Made by a program: the position numbers and the translations under genes
From: Elusimicrobiota bacterium
GTDB lineage: Bacteria; Elusimicrobiota; Elusimicrobia; UBA1565; UBA9628
Length of the DNA: 64,000 nt
Assembly (NCBI GenBank): GCA_003452935.1
Contig: DMMY01000031.1
Span: forward strand, 1-64,000
Reading direction: 5' to 3'
The notes under the pieces: model-generated
Database searches by the model: none
Told to the model about the DNA's origin: nothing
Seen by the model: the letters and a program-made list of their open reading frames with translations, nothing else
Shown: in pieces, positions 1 through 8,416 of the stretch
Position numbering within the stretch: position 1 is the first letter of the stretch
Layout of the letters: the number at the start of each line of letters is the position of its first letter

Positions 1-292
1 TGGGCCGGAGCCGGTTCTGCGGCTTTGGCCTTCTCCTCGGGGGCCGCGGCGGCCTCGGCCTTGGGCTTGGGCGCGGGGATCGTCTCTTCGGCCTTGGTTT
101 TTTCCTCGGGTTTCTGGGCCGGAGTTGGTTCTGCGGCCTTCTCCTCGGGGGCTGCGGCGGCCTCGGCCTTGGGCTTGGGCGCGGGGACCGTCTCTTCGGG
201 CTTGGTTTTTTCCTCGGGTTTCTGGGCCGGAGCCGGTTCTGCGGTCTTGGCCTTCTCCTCGGGGGCCGCGGCGGCCTCGGCCTTGGGTTTTT
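1..292. repeat. Tandem 108-114 bp coding repeats
   Basis: Two full units (1-114 and 115-222) and a partial third (223-292) repeat almost identically. The second unit lacks 6 bp, so all units stay in frame. They encode the Lys/Ala/Pro/Glu-rich tail of the minus-strand gene here. The array runs off the window edge, so its full copy number is unknown. Confidence 0.9.
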
Positions 293-1007
293 CCGGGGGT
301 TTTATGAAGGGGATGAACAGCCCCTCGTATGGCGGGACTTTTGGCGCCTTGCCATTGGCGCGGGCTTTGGAGAAGGCGGCGCTCGCTTCAGAGAGGGCGG
401 CTCCCGGCCGGGACTTGTCCTGGAGCATGCGCGCGAAAACGTAAGCCGAGTAGGAGCGGGGGTCGAAGCCGGTCTTGACCGCATGGAGCAGGCCCCATTT
501 GATCGTGTCGAGGGTTTTCGCGTCCCAGCGGTTGTCGATGGCGTTTCGCACGGCTTCCGCGGCGACTCCGGGAGGAAGATTGTTGAAGGTCATCTGTTCG
601 TGGGCATTGATCCAGGAAGAGATTTCTTCGGAGGATGCATCCTTGGCCAAGCCGTAAAGGGCTATGCCTCGCGCGATCCCCTCGGGAGTGCCGCGCCCTA
701 CCGTCGTGTAGACCGGCAGGGCGATGGCGGCGATTCGATCGGCTGGGGTTTGAGGCGGCGCGCCGACAATGACGTCGAGCGCGGCTTGGGCGGCCAGCAG
801 TTTTTGGCCTTCAACTGCGTCGTGCCCGCGGTCCGCGAATTTTTTCGTGACCGCGGCTAGGATGGCCTGGCGCTGGTTCTCGGTGATGGATACCTGCGTT
901 GAGATATGCTGGGACAGGAACTGCAGCAAGTCGCGTTTCTCGGACTGGGCGTAGCCGGACGAGGCCGGCAGCACGAGACATGCGATCCATAAAGCGGTAT
1001 TTTTCAT
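1..1007 (-). CDS. Secreted protein with Ala/Pro/Glu/Lys repeat tail, function unknown (truncated by window edge)
   Basis: Reading leftward from an ATG at 1005-1007 there is one open frame to base 1, so the 3' end lies outside the window. A GGAGGTG ribosome site sits just upstream (about 1013-1019). Residues 1-20 form a signal peptide with a likely cut after GYA. Residues 21 to about 235 look like a mostly helical domain that I do not recognise. From about residue 238 the protein becomes a tandem repeat of roughly 36-38 residues built on KPKAEAAAAPEEK and QKPEEK blocks. Such Pro/Ala/Lys/Glu tails usually act as extended spacers across the periplasm or cell wall, but that role is inferred here. 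It lies downstream of the GT-C gene on the same strand with a gap of about 70 bp. The signal peptide, RBS and open frame make the gene itself secure. Confidence 0.8.
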   Translation of the reverse strand, partial: MKNTALWIACLVLPASSGYAQSEKRDLLQFLSQHISTQVSITENQRQAILAAVTKKFADRGHDAVEGQKLLAAQAALDVIVGAPPQTPADRIAAIALPVYTTVGRGTPEGIARGIALYGLAKDASSEEISSWINAHEQMTFNNLPPGVAAEAVRNAIDNRWDAKTLDTIKWGLLHAVKTGFDPRSYSAYVFARMLQDKSRPGAALSEASAAFSKARANGKAPKVPPYEGLFIPFIKPPEKPKAEAAAAPEEKAKTAEPAPAQKPEEKTKPEETVPAPKPKAEAAAAPEEKAAEPTPAQKPEEKTKAEETIPAPKPKAEAAAAPEEKAKAAEPAPA

Positions 1008-1076
1008 ATGGACACCTCCACTGGGATTATATAACACCCGGCCGTCAGGGGCCCAGGCGGATATGAGTCTGTTGCC

Positions 1077-2615
1077 TCATTGGGATTGCCCATCCGGCTG
1101 GGGCTTGGCCGCGGCGCGCTCTATGAGTCTCATGGAAATGTCTTGAGAACGCAAGATGGCGCGGGCGGAAGGCTTGTGCCCGTCGTACTGATAGGGCAGG
1201 AATTCCAAGGGGTGGGGGGCCCGCATCAAGACTTTTCCCGAGGGGTATTGGATCGCGCAAAGCACGGGGAACAGATACTGCGCGTTGACGAGCACGTAAG
1301 GCGTCGACTTGTCATCGGGCGGGTCGTAAGCATCGGCCTTCACGGTGAGGGCATGGGACACGCGTCCGTATTGCGCCGGAATTTGGCGCCGGAAATCCCA
1401 AGGAAATGTCAGTTGGAACGGGCGCGCGAAATTGTACGCCGTTTGGCCTATAATGGCGGCGGCCAGCATCCCGGCCAGAGCCTTGGGTCGGGGTAACCGC
1501 GTCGAGAGGAGCTCGGCCAGCGCGCTGAGGCCGTAGGCGGACGCCAAGACCAAAAAGGGCAGGATCTGTCGCGAAAGGCGGGCGTTTATGGGGAACAGGC
1601 CGAGAGAGCTGGAGGTCATGGCCAGGGCGCCGTAAAGCGCGGCGGCCAGGGAGAGCCAAAGCATGCCGCGGTTGAATTTTTTCCGGGACAGGGCAAGGCA
1701 TAGCGTGGCGGCCGCGCCTAGCAGGATCACGAGCAGCAGGCCGTGCTCCGCATGCCAGAGGTAGGTCCAGGGCAAGGTCCAGCCCTCGGCCAAATCGCCT
1801 TGATGGACGACGAGCGTGTCCTCCTCGAAAAAGGTCTGGACCGATAGGGCGTAAAGATGGGAACCGCGCACCCACGTCGCCAGGCTCATGACGGCGGGGA
1901 GGCTCGCGCCGATGGCGCCTAGAAAGGCGCCCCGTTTGAGGATTTCAAAGACGGACTGCGCGCGATAAATCATGTAGAAAGCCCCTATCGTCAGAGCCAA
2001 GAAGCAGTAGCCAAGGTATGTGAATAAGCAGAGGGCCACCGCGGCGCCGACGAACAAGGAACGTTTCCAGCCGGGGGGTTCCTCGAGCATGAGCCAGAGG
2101 GCGAGCAAGCCCAGAGCTAGGGAGCTGTCGTAGGGCAATAGGTGCCGGGAGTAATAGAACATGGAGTTGGAGCAGGCCATGAGCGCGGCGGCGATGAGGG
2201 CTTCTTTCCGCTTCGCCCCGAGCTTAAGCGCCAGGGCATAACAAAGTCCGATGCAGGCCACGGAGGCCAGGGATGTTTGGGCCGCCGCCAGCCACATCGT
2301 CTCTTGGAAGGAGGGCCAGACGGCCGGCCGGCCCAGGGTTAAAACGAGCAAGGCATGGATGGCGGCGGGGATCAGGGCGCCGAGGGTGAATCCTACATGG
2401 GCGCGTATGACAAGAATCTTGTCGAGGGCTCCGGCCCAGTCGCCGCGGGCCAGATTGTAAAGGACGCGATAGGCCTCGGAATAGCGGTTTTCATCGGGAA
2501 AGAAGAGTTCTCCGCCGCGCGAGCACAGGGCGACGCGCAACAACCAAGCCAGGGCCAAGAGGATAAAGAGGCCGCGGTGGGTCTTGAGAAAGAGCGCCAA
2601 TGAAGCTTGCTTCAT
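1077..2615 (-). CDS. GT-C family integral membrane glycosyltransferase (GT39/PMT-like)
   Basis: A 512-residue polytopic membrane protein with about 10-12 hydrophobic segments. After the first membrane helix comes an acidic FFPDENRY motif (Asp41, Glu42). This is the place and form of the first-loop acidic motif of GT-C enzymes, which take sugars from polyprenyl-phosphate donors on the periplasmic side. Acceptor and sugar cannot be told from the sequence. No good ribosome site precedes the ATG at 2615. The upstream DNA on this strand is AT-rich, with TATATT and TTATAA boxes close to the start, so a very short leader is possible. It is divergent from the MFS gene at 2712. Two further GT-C enzymes lie at 19902 and 21587. 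The fold family is fairly sure; the substrate is unknown. Confidence 0.75.
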   Translation of the reverse strand: MKQASLALFLKTHRGLFILLALAWLLRVALCSRGGELFFPDENRYSEAYRVLYNLARGDWAGALDKILVIRAHVGFTLGALIPAAIHALLVLTLGRPAVWPSFQETMWLAAAQTSLASVACIGLCYALALKLGAKRKEALIAAALMACSNSMFYYSRHLLPYDSSLALGLLALWLMLEEPPGWKRSLFVGAAVALCLFTYLGYCFLALTIGAFYMIYRAQSVFEILKRGAFLGAIGASLPAVMSLATWVRGSHLYALSVQTFFEEDTLVVHQGDLAEGWTLPWTYLWHAEHGLLLVILLGAAATLCLALSRKKFNRGMLWLSLAAALYGALAMTSSSLGLFPINARLSRQILPFLVLASAYGLSALAELLSTRLPRPKALAGMLAAAIIGQTAYNFARPFQLTFPWDFRRQIPAQYGRVSHALTVKADAYDPPDDKSTPYVLVNAQYLFPVLCAIQYPSGKVLMRAPHPLEFLPYQYDGHKPSARAILRSQDISMRLIERAAAKPQPDGQSQ

Positions 2616-2711
2616 TTATAACAATATACATTTTTCAATGCCGCCGCTGGATTATCTGACGGAAATTGCTAAGATTGCCTGCGGGCTAGGCGTCGCCCCT
2701 GGAGGCAACTG

Positions 2712-4193
2712 ATGGCTGAAGAGAACGGTTTTGTCGCGTCTTTCCTTGGCAAATTCACAGTCCTTAAGGGCGCGGTTCGCGAGTTGTGGATTATTTTCGG
2801 CTGCAAGATACTGACCATCGTGGCCTATGGCCTGGTCAACTCCACCCTGGTCCTGTGGCTTTCATCGGACCTGGGCTACAGCGACGTTCGCGCCGGCTTC
2901 GTCATCGCGACTTGGTCCACCATGATGACCCTCTTTACGGTCATGATTGGCTCCCTGGTGGACGCTATCGGCCTGCGCAAAGCGTTTCTCATTGGATTCG
3001 GCGCCTGCCTTTTCGCGCGCGCAGTCATGGCGTTCTTCGTTTCCAGGTGGATCGCCCTGCCTCTGGGGCTTCTGCCCCTGGCCCTGGGGGAAGCCTTGAT
3101 GACTCCGGTCATGGTGGCGGCGGTCAAGCGTTTCGCCACCACGGCCCAGAGGTCCATGTCCTTTTCCATCTTCTATGCCATGATGAACGTCGGCTTCGCC
3201 ATCTCGGGATACACCTTCGATAAGGTGAGAACCGGCCTGGGAGAGTATGGGCATTATCAGTTGCCTCTAATGGGCGTCACGTTGAGCACCTATCAGACCC
3301 TGATCCTGTTGGGATTTCTTTTCACTCTTCCCAACCTGCTCATCGTCTATTTTTGGCTGCGCGGCGGCGTGGAGGTTACGGATCAGGGCGTCAAGATCAC
3401 TCCCGAGCAATCCAAGTACCCGGACGAGGCGCTGCCCAGGGCCATCGCGCTTTCCTGCCGCGACGCTCTCAAGGATTGGGCGCGCATTTTCTCGAATCTC
3501 TGGACCCAGCCGGCCTTTTACCGCTTCCTCGTGTTCTTGACCCTGGTCGTGGGCGTGCGGCTCATCTTCTATCATATGCACTATACCTTCCCGAAATACG
3601 GCATTCGGGAGCTGGGCGAGGGCGCTCCCATCGGCCGCATCTTCGGAGTGCTCAATCCGGTTCTCATCGTCATTTTGGTTCCCATCGTGGGGGCACTGAC
3701 CCAGAAGATGTCGGCCTACCGGACCGTCATCATCGGCAGCTTCATCGCGGCCAGCTCGGTTTTTTTCATGGCCGTGCCGCCCACCCTGTTTCAACCGCTG
3801 GCCGACGGTTGGCTGGGCGACCTTGTCGCACACAGATGGTTCGGCATACCTGGCCCGGTCAACCCGCTCTATGTCTCGATCGTGCTGAGCATGGTCGTGC
3901 TCTCCATAGGCGAGGCCTTCTACTCGCCGCGGCTGTACGAGTATCCGGCAGCCATCGCGCCCAAGGGGCAGGAGGGCTCTTATATGGCCCTCTCGCTGTT
4001 GCCCTTCTTCGTGGCGAAGTTCTTCGTGGGGACGCTGTCCGGATTCTTGCTGCAGTCCTTCTGTCCGGCGGTCGGGCCGCGCTCTTCAGGGACCATGTGG
4101 CTCATCATCGGCCTTATGGCCATGATGACGCCCGCGGGGCTGCTTATTTTTAGACGCTACGTCCAGGTCCACGAGGCCGGCCGGCAAGAGTGA
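2712..4193 (+). CDS. Major facilitator superfamily transporter
   Basis: A 493-residue inner-membrane carrier with about 12 hydrophobic segments and the charged cytoplasmic loop after TM2 (GSLVDAIGLRKA) typical of MFS proteins. A GGAGG ribosome site lies 7 bases before the ATG. The central loop between the two six-helix halves is long, around residues 215-260. The protein resembles peptide- or nucleoside-type MFS carriers more than sugar symporters, but the substrate cannot be assigned. The stop codon overlaps the GTG start of the endonuclease III gene in a GTGA, so the two are probably co-transcribed. No functional link between them is obvious. Confidence 0.8.
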   Translation: MAEENGFVASFLGKFTVLKGAVRELWIIFGCKILTIVAYGLVNSTLVLWLSSDLGYSDVRAGFVIATWSTMMTLFTVMIGSLVDAIGLRKAFLIGFGACLFARAVMAFFVSRWIALPLGLLPLALGEALMTPVMVAAVKRFATTAQRSMSFSIFYAMMNVGFAISGYTFDKVRTGLGEYGHYQLPLMGVTLSTYQTLILLGFLFTLPNLLIVYFWLRGGVEVTDQGVKITPEQSKYPDEALPRAIALSCRDALKDWARIFSNLWTQPAFYRFLVFLTLVVGVRLIFYHMHYTFPKYGIRELGEGAPIGRIFGVLNPVLIVILVPIVGALTQKMSAYRTVIIGSFIAASSVFFMAVPPTLFQPLADGWLGDLVAHRWFGIPGPVNPLYVSIVLSMVVLSIGEAFYSPRLYEYPAAIAPKGQEGSYMALSLLPFFVAKFFVGTLSGFLLQSFCPAVGPRSSGTMWLIIGLMAMMTPAGLLIFRRYVQVHEAGRQE

Positions 4194-4858
4194 AGCGCCC
4201 GGCAGCGGACATCGAGACGCGCGCGCGGCGCATCCTGCAAGGCTTGCGCCGGCTCTACCCGGACGCCCGCTGCGAGCTCGACTTCAAGACGCCGCTGGAG
4301 CTTCTGGTCGCGACCATCCTGTCCGCGCAATGCACGGACAAGCGCGTCAATCTGGTGACCCGGACCCTTTTCAAGAAATGCCGCGGGGCCCGGGACTATG
4401 CCCGGATCGATCTCTCAGAGCTGGAGGGCTTGATTCGTTCCACTGGTTTTTATCGGGCCAAGGCCAGGTCCATCCAGGAGGCGGCCAAGGCTTTGGTCGT
4501 GGAGCACGGGGGCCGTGTGCCGGATACCATGGAGGAGCTTCTCAAGCTTCGGGGCGTGGCGCGCAAGACCGCCAACGTCATCCTCGGGACGGCTTTTGGA
4601 AAGGCATGCGGCATCGTGGTGGACACCCATGTCAAGCGTCTCTCCTACCGCTTGGGCCTCAGCGATGAGACCGATCCGGAGAAAATAGAGAGGGACCTTA
4701 TGAGGCTGGTGGCAAAGTCCGACTGGATATTCTTCGGCCATTCATTGGTCTGGCACGGCCGGCGGGTCTGTTTCGCCCGAGGCCCCTTGTGCCCGCAATG
4801 CGGTTTGAACGCTATTTGCCCCAAACGGGGCGTCGGTGCCGGAGATCACCTTATTTGA
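4190..4858 (+). CDS. nth: Endonuclease III (DNA glycosylase/AP lyase)
   Basis: A 222-residue base-excision repair enzyme that removes oxidised pyrimidines and cuts the abasic site. The helix-hairpin-helix reads LRGVARKTA with the catalytic lysine at 126. The catalytic aspartate is Asp145 in VVDTHV. The iron-sulfur loop is intact: Cys184-x6-Cys191-x2-Cys194-x5-Cys200. It starts at a GTG that overlaps the stop of the transporter gene. The last seven residues and the stop codon (from about residue 216) are encoded inside a palindromic repeat that begins at 4836. The natural C-terminus has therefore probably been replaced by repeat-encoded residues. Everything needed for catalysis lies before that point. 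Confidence 0.96.
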   Translation: MKRPAADIETRARRILQGLRRLYPDARCELDFKTPLELLVATILSAQCTDKRVNLVTRTLFKKCRGARDYARIDLSELEGLIRSTGFYRAKARSIQEAAKALVVEHGGRVPDTMEELLKLRGVARKTANVILGTAFGKACGIVVDTHVKRLSYRLGLSDETDPEKIERDLMRLVAKSDWIFFGHSLVWHGRRVCFARGPLCPQCGLNAICPKRGVGAGDHLI

Positions 4859-4925
4859 CTTGTTGACATTGTTTCCCGCTTTAAAGCGGGAAACAATGTC
4901 AATACTGCCAATAAGGTGATCTCCG
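4836..4925. repeat. Palindromic repeat, copy 1 (MITE-like)
   Basis: A 90-bp element with 16-base terminal inverted repeats (4840-4855 against 4910-4925) around a perfect 40-base palindrome (4863-4902). It aligns without gaps to a second copy at 6129-6218. It lies between the convergent genes nth and 4928-6001 and contains the 3' end of nth. As RNA it would form a long hairpin and could act as a bidirectional terminator. It has no coding capacity, so movement would need a transposase acting in trans. Confidence 0.88.
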
Positions 4926-4927
4926 AC

Positions 4928-6001
4928 TTATAGGGACGCGACCTTGGCGCGGAGCTTCTCCGCGGCGGAGACCAGTTCGGCGACATCTCGGCCGGCCGGG
5001 TTGTTCTTGAAGAGGTCGCGGGCGACGATGGAAATCCCCTCGATGTGGCCGAGGAATTCAACCGGGATGTTGGGCATGGCGAGGAGGAACTGGAACTGGG
5101 CGGCCATGTCGTCGATGAAATTCTGCTCTATCCTGGCGGAGGATTCCATCTCGTTATACACGTTGATCTTGACTACCGCGGCCTTGGCGCGGACCTTTTC
5201 CGCGGCGGAGATCAGCGCGGTCACGTTGCGGCCGGCCGGGTTCTTCTTGAAGACGAGCAGCGTCGCGTCGGAAATCCCCTGGATGCCGCCGATCATGAGC
5301 TCGAGCGGGATGTCATAGCTTGTGAAGAGGAACTCGAACTGCGCGGCCATGTCGTCGATCTCGGCCTGGCTCAGCTTGCCCGCGGCTTCCTGGTCCAGAT
5401 AGTCGTAGATCTTGACCACGGCGTCTTTGACTGAATTTTGCGAAGCCGTCACAGGCGCGGGGGAGGCGTCAGCAAGGTTTGAGTTGTCGAAAGTCTGGCC
5501 CAGCGCTCCGTCCGGAGAGCCGAAAGCCTTCATGGCTCCGTCAACCCTTCCTTTTGTCTCGCTCAGAGTTTTTAAGGCGGCGTTGCCGGCTTGCAGGGGG
5601 GATGCGACCTTATCCCGTAGGGAGAGTCCGGATTCCGGAGCGATCGTCCCGATGCTTTCATGCGTCGGGGATTGGGCCGCGAACGCGCGAGCCGCGGGCA
5701 GCGCCGGATCAGCGGCAATCGGGCTGGCTTGCATTGCCCCGATCGTCTTATCGCTGAGCAAAGACGTCCCAATAGCGTTCAGCTGAAAGTTGACATGTGG
5801 GTTTATTAAGGAAAGGTTGGATGTCCTAAGGCCCATCAATGCGGCGGCTGCCGTGTGCGATCCCATTGCCGCGTTGGTCGCGCGGCTTGATCTTATAAAT
5901 TGCACGGCAAGAGCCGCTTGAGCGGAAAGGGTCAGCCCGGCAAATGTCAGAAAAGCCAGGGCCGTTAATTGTCCGAGAATCGGTTTGCGTTTTGTGATCA
6001 T
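4928..6001 (-). CDS. Secreted protein with an internal 80-residue duplication, function unknown
   Basis: A 357-residue protein. The ATG at 6001 follows a GGAGGA ribosome site. Residues 1-33 look like a signal peptide (KRKP, then a hydrophobic core, then AQAALA). A low-complexity Ala/Ser-rich stretch follows to about residue 190. The C-terminal half is two tandem copies of an 80-residue helical unit (195-274 and 276-355). Both share IDDMAAQF, FKKNPAGR or FKNNPAGR, and SAAEK(V/L)RAK. I do not recognise the family. The gene is bracketed by the two palindromic repeats (4836-4925 and 6129-6222), so the repeats may have helped it to move. It is convergent with nth. Confidence 0.75.
   Translation of the reverse strand: MITKRKPILGQLTALAFLTFAGLTLSAQAALAVQFIRSSRATNAAMGSHTAAAALMGLRTSNLSLINPHVNFQLNAIGTSLLSDKTIGAMQASPIAADPALPAARAFAAQSPTHESIGTIAPESGLSLRDKVASPLQAGNAALKTLSETKGRVDGAMKAFGSPDGALGQTFDNSNLADASPAPVTASQNSVKDAVVKIYDYLDQEAAGKLSQAEIDDMAAQFEFLFTSYDIPLELMIGGIQGISDATLLVFKKNPAGRNVTALISAAEKVRAKAAVVKINVYNEMESSARIEQNFIDDMAAQFQFLLAMPNIPVEFLGHIEGISIVARDLFKNNPAGRDVAELVSAAEKLRAKVASL
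4934..5419 (-). repeat. Internal tandem duplication (2 x about 80 codons)
   Basis: The two halves encode residues 195-274 and 276-355 of the secreted protein. Shared nucleotide blocks around gccggccgggtt and ctccgcggcggagatc or -gacc mark the copies. They have diverged in the middle, so the duplication is not recent. Confidence 0.8.
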
Positions 6002-6128
6002 GATCGTTCCTCCATTTTTTAATCGTGCGACAAGGGATGTTAGCCTATTGGTCGTAGATGAGGCATGGGACTATAGGGGCGTGTATTGGAAGTCTTTTGG
6101 CCCAAAATGAATTCCCTTAGGACCTATA

Positions 6129-6222
6129 GTGCCGGAGATCACCTTATTTGACTTGTTGGCATTATTGCCAGCTTTAAAGCGGGAAATAATGCCAATACTG
6201 CCAATAAGGTGATCTCCGGCAC
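6129..6222. repeat. Palindromic repeat, copy 2 (MITE-like)
   Basis: This copy has perfect 20-base terminal inverted repeats (6129-6148 and 6203-6222) and an imperfect 40-base palindrome (6156-6195). Against copy 1 it differs at six positions in the core. Four of these form two compensated base pairs (A-T to G-C and G-C to A-T), so the hairpin itself seems to be conserved. It ends 2 bp before the stop codon of the hydrolase gene at 6225. Confidence 0.88.
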
Positions 6223-6224
6223 CG

Positions 6225-7025
6225 TTAGCGGCGAAGAAATGCCGCGATGGCGGACTCGTAGGCGGGGCCGGTTTCGATGAAGCCTTCGTTGTGGCCGCCT
6301 TTCATCTCGAGGAAAGTCTTGGGTTCGGGCGCGGCTTCGTAGAGTTTGCGGCCCATGTCATAGGGCACGATGTCGTCATCCGGGCTGTGCATGACCAGGA
6401 TCGGGGCCGAGACCTTGTTGATCTTGGATATGCTGTCGTAGCGAGAATGAACCAGCATGCCCATGGGCAGGAAAGGGTAGACCCGCCGGCCCATCTCAAC
6501 GACTGATGTGAAGGTGCTTTCTAGGATCAGGCCCGCGACCTTCCTGCGCGCGGCCAGTTCCAGGGCTACGGCTCCGCCCAATGATTCTTCGTGCGCCACG
6601 ATAATCTCGGGACGAATCTTCTTCTCGTCAACCAGCCAGCGATAGGCGGCTTCGGCGTCCTGGTAGGTGCCTTGTTCCGTCGGCCGGCCTGTGCTGCTGC
6701 CGTAGCCGCGATAGTCGAAGAGCAATATCGAGGCGCCGGCTCGGTTCAGTATCTGAAGCTTGTCGAGGCGGTGGCTGATGTTTCCGCCGTTGCCGTGGCA
6801 GAAGATGATAACGGGGCTTTCCGGCTTCAAGGGCACGAACCAGCCGTGGATTTTCACCCCGTCTCTGGCTGTCAGACGCAATTCCTCAAAGGCCAGACCT
6901 ATAAGTCTGGGGTCGCCTTCCAATCTCCGGCTCGGAAAATAAAGATTGATCCGCTCGAACCAGCGCAGGCCGAGCCATAAGGCGATCAGTCCTGCAAGCC
7001 ACCAAAGCGCGTCAGGCAGGTTCAT
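6225..7025 (-). CDS. Alpha/beta hydrolase, membrane-anchored (BEM46/YfhR-like)
   Basis: A 266-residue protein with an N-terminal hydrophobic anchor (about 6-22) followed by an alpha/beta-hydrolase domain. The oxyanion motif is CHGNGGN (76-82). The nucleophile elbow reads HEESLGG with Ser148. The acid lies in SPDDDIVP (Asp216-218) and the histidine is His245 in GGHNEGF. The usual GxSxG is altered: the first Gly is Glu146 in this sequence. The final Gly and the small residues after it are kept, so activity is still likely. The substrate is unknown; relatives are esterases or depalmitoylase-like enzymes. The palindromic repeat copy 2 abuts the stop codon. Confidence 0.85.
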   Translation of the reverse strand: MNLPDALWWLAGLIALWLGLRWFERINLYFPSRRLEGDPRLIGLAFEELRLTARDGVKIHGWFVPLKPESPVIIFCHGNGGNISHRLDKLQILNRAGASILLFDYRGYGSSTGRPTEQGTYQDAEAAYRWLVDEKKIRPEIIVAHEESLGGAVALELAARRKVAGLILESTFTSVVEMGRRVYPFLPMGMLVHSRYDSISKINKVSAPILVMHSPDDDIVPYDMGRKLYEAAPEPKTFLEMKGGHNEGFIETGPAYESAIAAFLRR

Positions 7026-7045
7026 TGTATGCCCAGAAACGAAAC

Positions 7046-7122
7046 GGCCACCCCTCTACGGACAGCCGGCGTCCCCTCGTAAGGGACGCCGGTGGCGCGA
7101 CGCCTTCGGCGTCGCGCCCGGT
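7046..7122. repeat. Double-hairpin dispersed repeat, copy 1
   Basis: A GGCCACCCC lead is followed by two GC-rich stem-loops. Stem A is 7066-7075/7083-7092 and stem B is 7094-7104/7108-7118, with a 3-base loop. Its layout and joining sequence (GGTGGCGCG) match a second element at 38657-38732. It fills the gap between the YjbQ stop and the hydrolase start, so it could terminate or attenuate transcription. Confidence 0.7.
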
Positions 7123-7124
7123 TC

Positions 7125-7535
7125 TTATTCACCGATGATCTTAAGCACGACGCGCTTGCGGCGCCGGCCGTCGAACTCGGCATAGAAAATCTGCTCCCAT
7201 GGCCCGAGATCGAGCCGGCCCTTGGTCACGGGCAGCGTCGCTTGATGGCCGAGCAGGGTGCGCTTCAAATGCGCGTCGCCGTTGTCCTCGCCCGTGCGGT
7301 GGTGGCGATAATCGCCGACCGGGGCCAGGCGCTCCAGAAGCTCCATGAGGTCCGCCTTGATGCCCGGCTCCTCGTCGTTGACCCAGATGCCGGCCGTGAT
7401 GTGCATGGCGCTGACCAGGCAGAAGCCTTCCTGGACGCGGCTCTTGGCCACGAAGTCCGCGACGCGCGCGGTGATGTTGATCAGCTCGCGGCGCTGCGAG
7501 GTCTCGAAGAAAATATGCTCGGTAAGGGTCCTCAT
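7125..7535 (-). CDS. yjbQ: YjbQ/UPF0047 family protein
   Basis: A 136-residue single-domain protein. The start is the ATG at 7533-7535, which overlaps the stop codon of the GAF-PAS gene by one base (TGATG). The family signature is present: [17 protein letters not shown] (His45, Asn53, Glu56) and the second block [16 protein letters not shown], followed by GHQ. YjbQ proteins have weak thiamine-phosphate synthase activity and a metal-binding pocket lined by these histidines. Their main cellular role is unsettled. Genome context gives no thiamine genes. Being translationally coupled to the last gene of a cell-wall hydrolase run may be incidental. Confidence 0.9.
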   Translation of the reverse strand: MRTLTEHIFFETSQRRELINITARVADFVAKSRVQEGFCLVSAMHITAGIWVNDEEPGIKADLMELLERLAPVGDYRHHRTGEDNGDAHLKRTLLGHQATLPVTKGRLDLGPWEQIFYAEFDGRRRKRVVLKIIGE

Positions 7536-8416
7536 CAATGCTGAACGTTGGTGATGTCCTGGAATGTGATGCCGGCGCCCGAGAGGTTGCCTTGGGGGTC
7601 CTGGATGAGCAGGGTGCTGTAGCCCAGATTGCGGGCCACGCCCTGGAATTTCCATTCGAACTCCTGGCGCTTGACGACCCGGCGCGTGGAGAGGGTTTCC
7701 ATGAGAATCTCGACTAGGCGCGGGACGTGGACCAAGGATTGCTCGACCGGGACGCTGATGGGAACCTCGCCGCTGAGCGCGAGTATGCGCCGCGCCGCCG
7801 GGTTGCAGATGATCAGGCGGCCGCGGGTGTCCACGGCTACGAACCCGCCGGTGAGGTTCTCCAGGATGCTGGCGTTGTGGGCCGATATGCGATCCACCGT
7901 GCTTTCCAGGCGCAGGGCGCGCAGGGCCATGGCCGTGGCGCGGCAGGCCGCGGCGACGAGTCGCAGGTCTTCGTTGGTGAAGTCCCCGGAGCGTTTGTTG
8001 ATGAATTCGACGACGCCGGTGAGCTCAAGACGGTCGAGCAGCGGCATGGCGAGGACGCTGCGGGTCTGGAATCCCGTCAGGCCGTCGACGTCGCCGAAGA
8101 AGCGTTCGTCCTGGCGGGCGTCCGCCACGAGCGCGGGCTCGCGGTGTCTGGCCACCCAGCCGCAGATGCCGGTATCGACGTCGACCGCGCAGGCCTTCAC
8201 CTCGGGCGCCGCCGCGCCCAGCGCGTAGCGGGGCAGGAGCTGGCGCCGGAGCGGCAGATATGAGAAATAGGTCGCGGCCTCGGTGTCGAGAGCCACGCTG
8301 AGCTTTTCCACCACGCGCGCCCAGACCTTGTCCTCGTCGGGGTCCTTGAGCTGGGCGTGAAAGTCCATGATGTCGAAAAGGGCGGCTAGGCCGGCATCCA
8401 GGCGCTGCGAGTTCAT
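7535..8416 (-). CDS. GAF-PAS sensory protein without an output domain
   Basis: A 293-residue soluble protein. Residues about 25-160 are a GAF domain ([17 protein letters not shown], then SVLAMPLLD and [11 protein letters not shown]). Residues about 175-290 are a PAS domain ([27 protein letters not shown] and the closing GITFQDITN). No histidine-kinase, GGDEF or HTH segment follows, so it must signal through a partner or form a hybrid complex. The ATG overlaps the stop of the amidase gene (ATGA) and the stop overlaps the yjbQ start, so it is embedded in the run 12563 to 7125. A role in sensing cell-wall state is a guess from position only. Confidence 0.85.
   Translation of the reverse strand: MNSQRLDAGLAALFDIMDFHAQLKDPDEDKVWARVVEKLSVALDTEAATYFSYLPLRRQLLPRYALGAAAPEVKACAVDVDTGICGWVARHREPALVADARQDERFFGDVDGLTGFQTRSVLAMPLLDRLELTGVVEFINKRSGDFTNEDLRLVAAACRATAMALRALRLESTVDRISAHNASILENLTGGFVAVDTRGRLIICNPAARRILALSGEVPISVPVEQSLVHVPRLVEILMETLSTRRVVKRQEFEWKFQGVARNLGYSTLLIQDPQGNLSGAGITFQDITNVQH

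Noticed and set aside
1..292. CRISPR array
   Set aside because: The repeats are 108-114 bp, directly adjacent, coding and in frame, without spacers.
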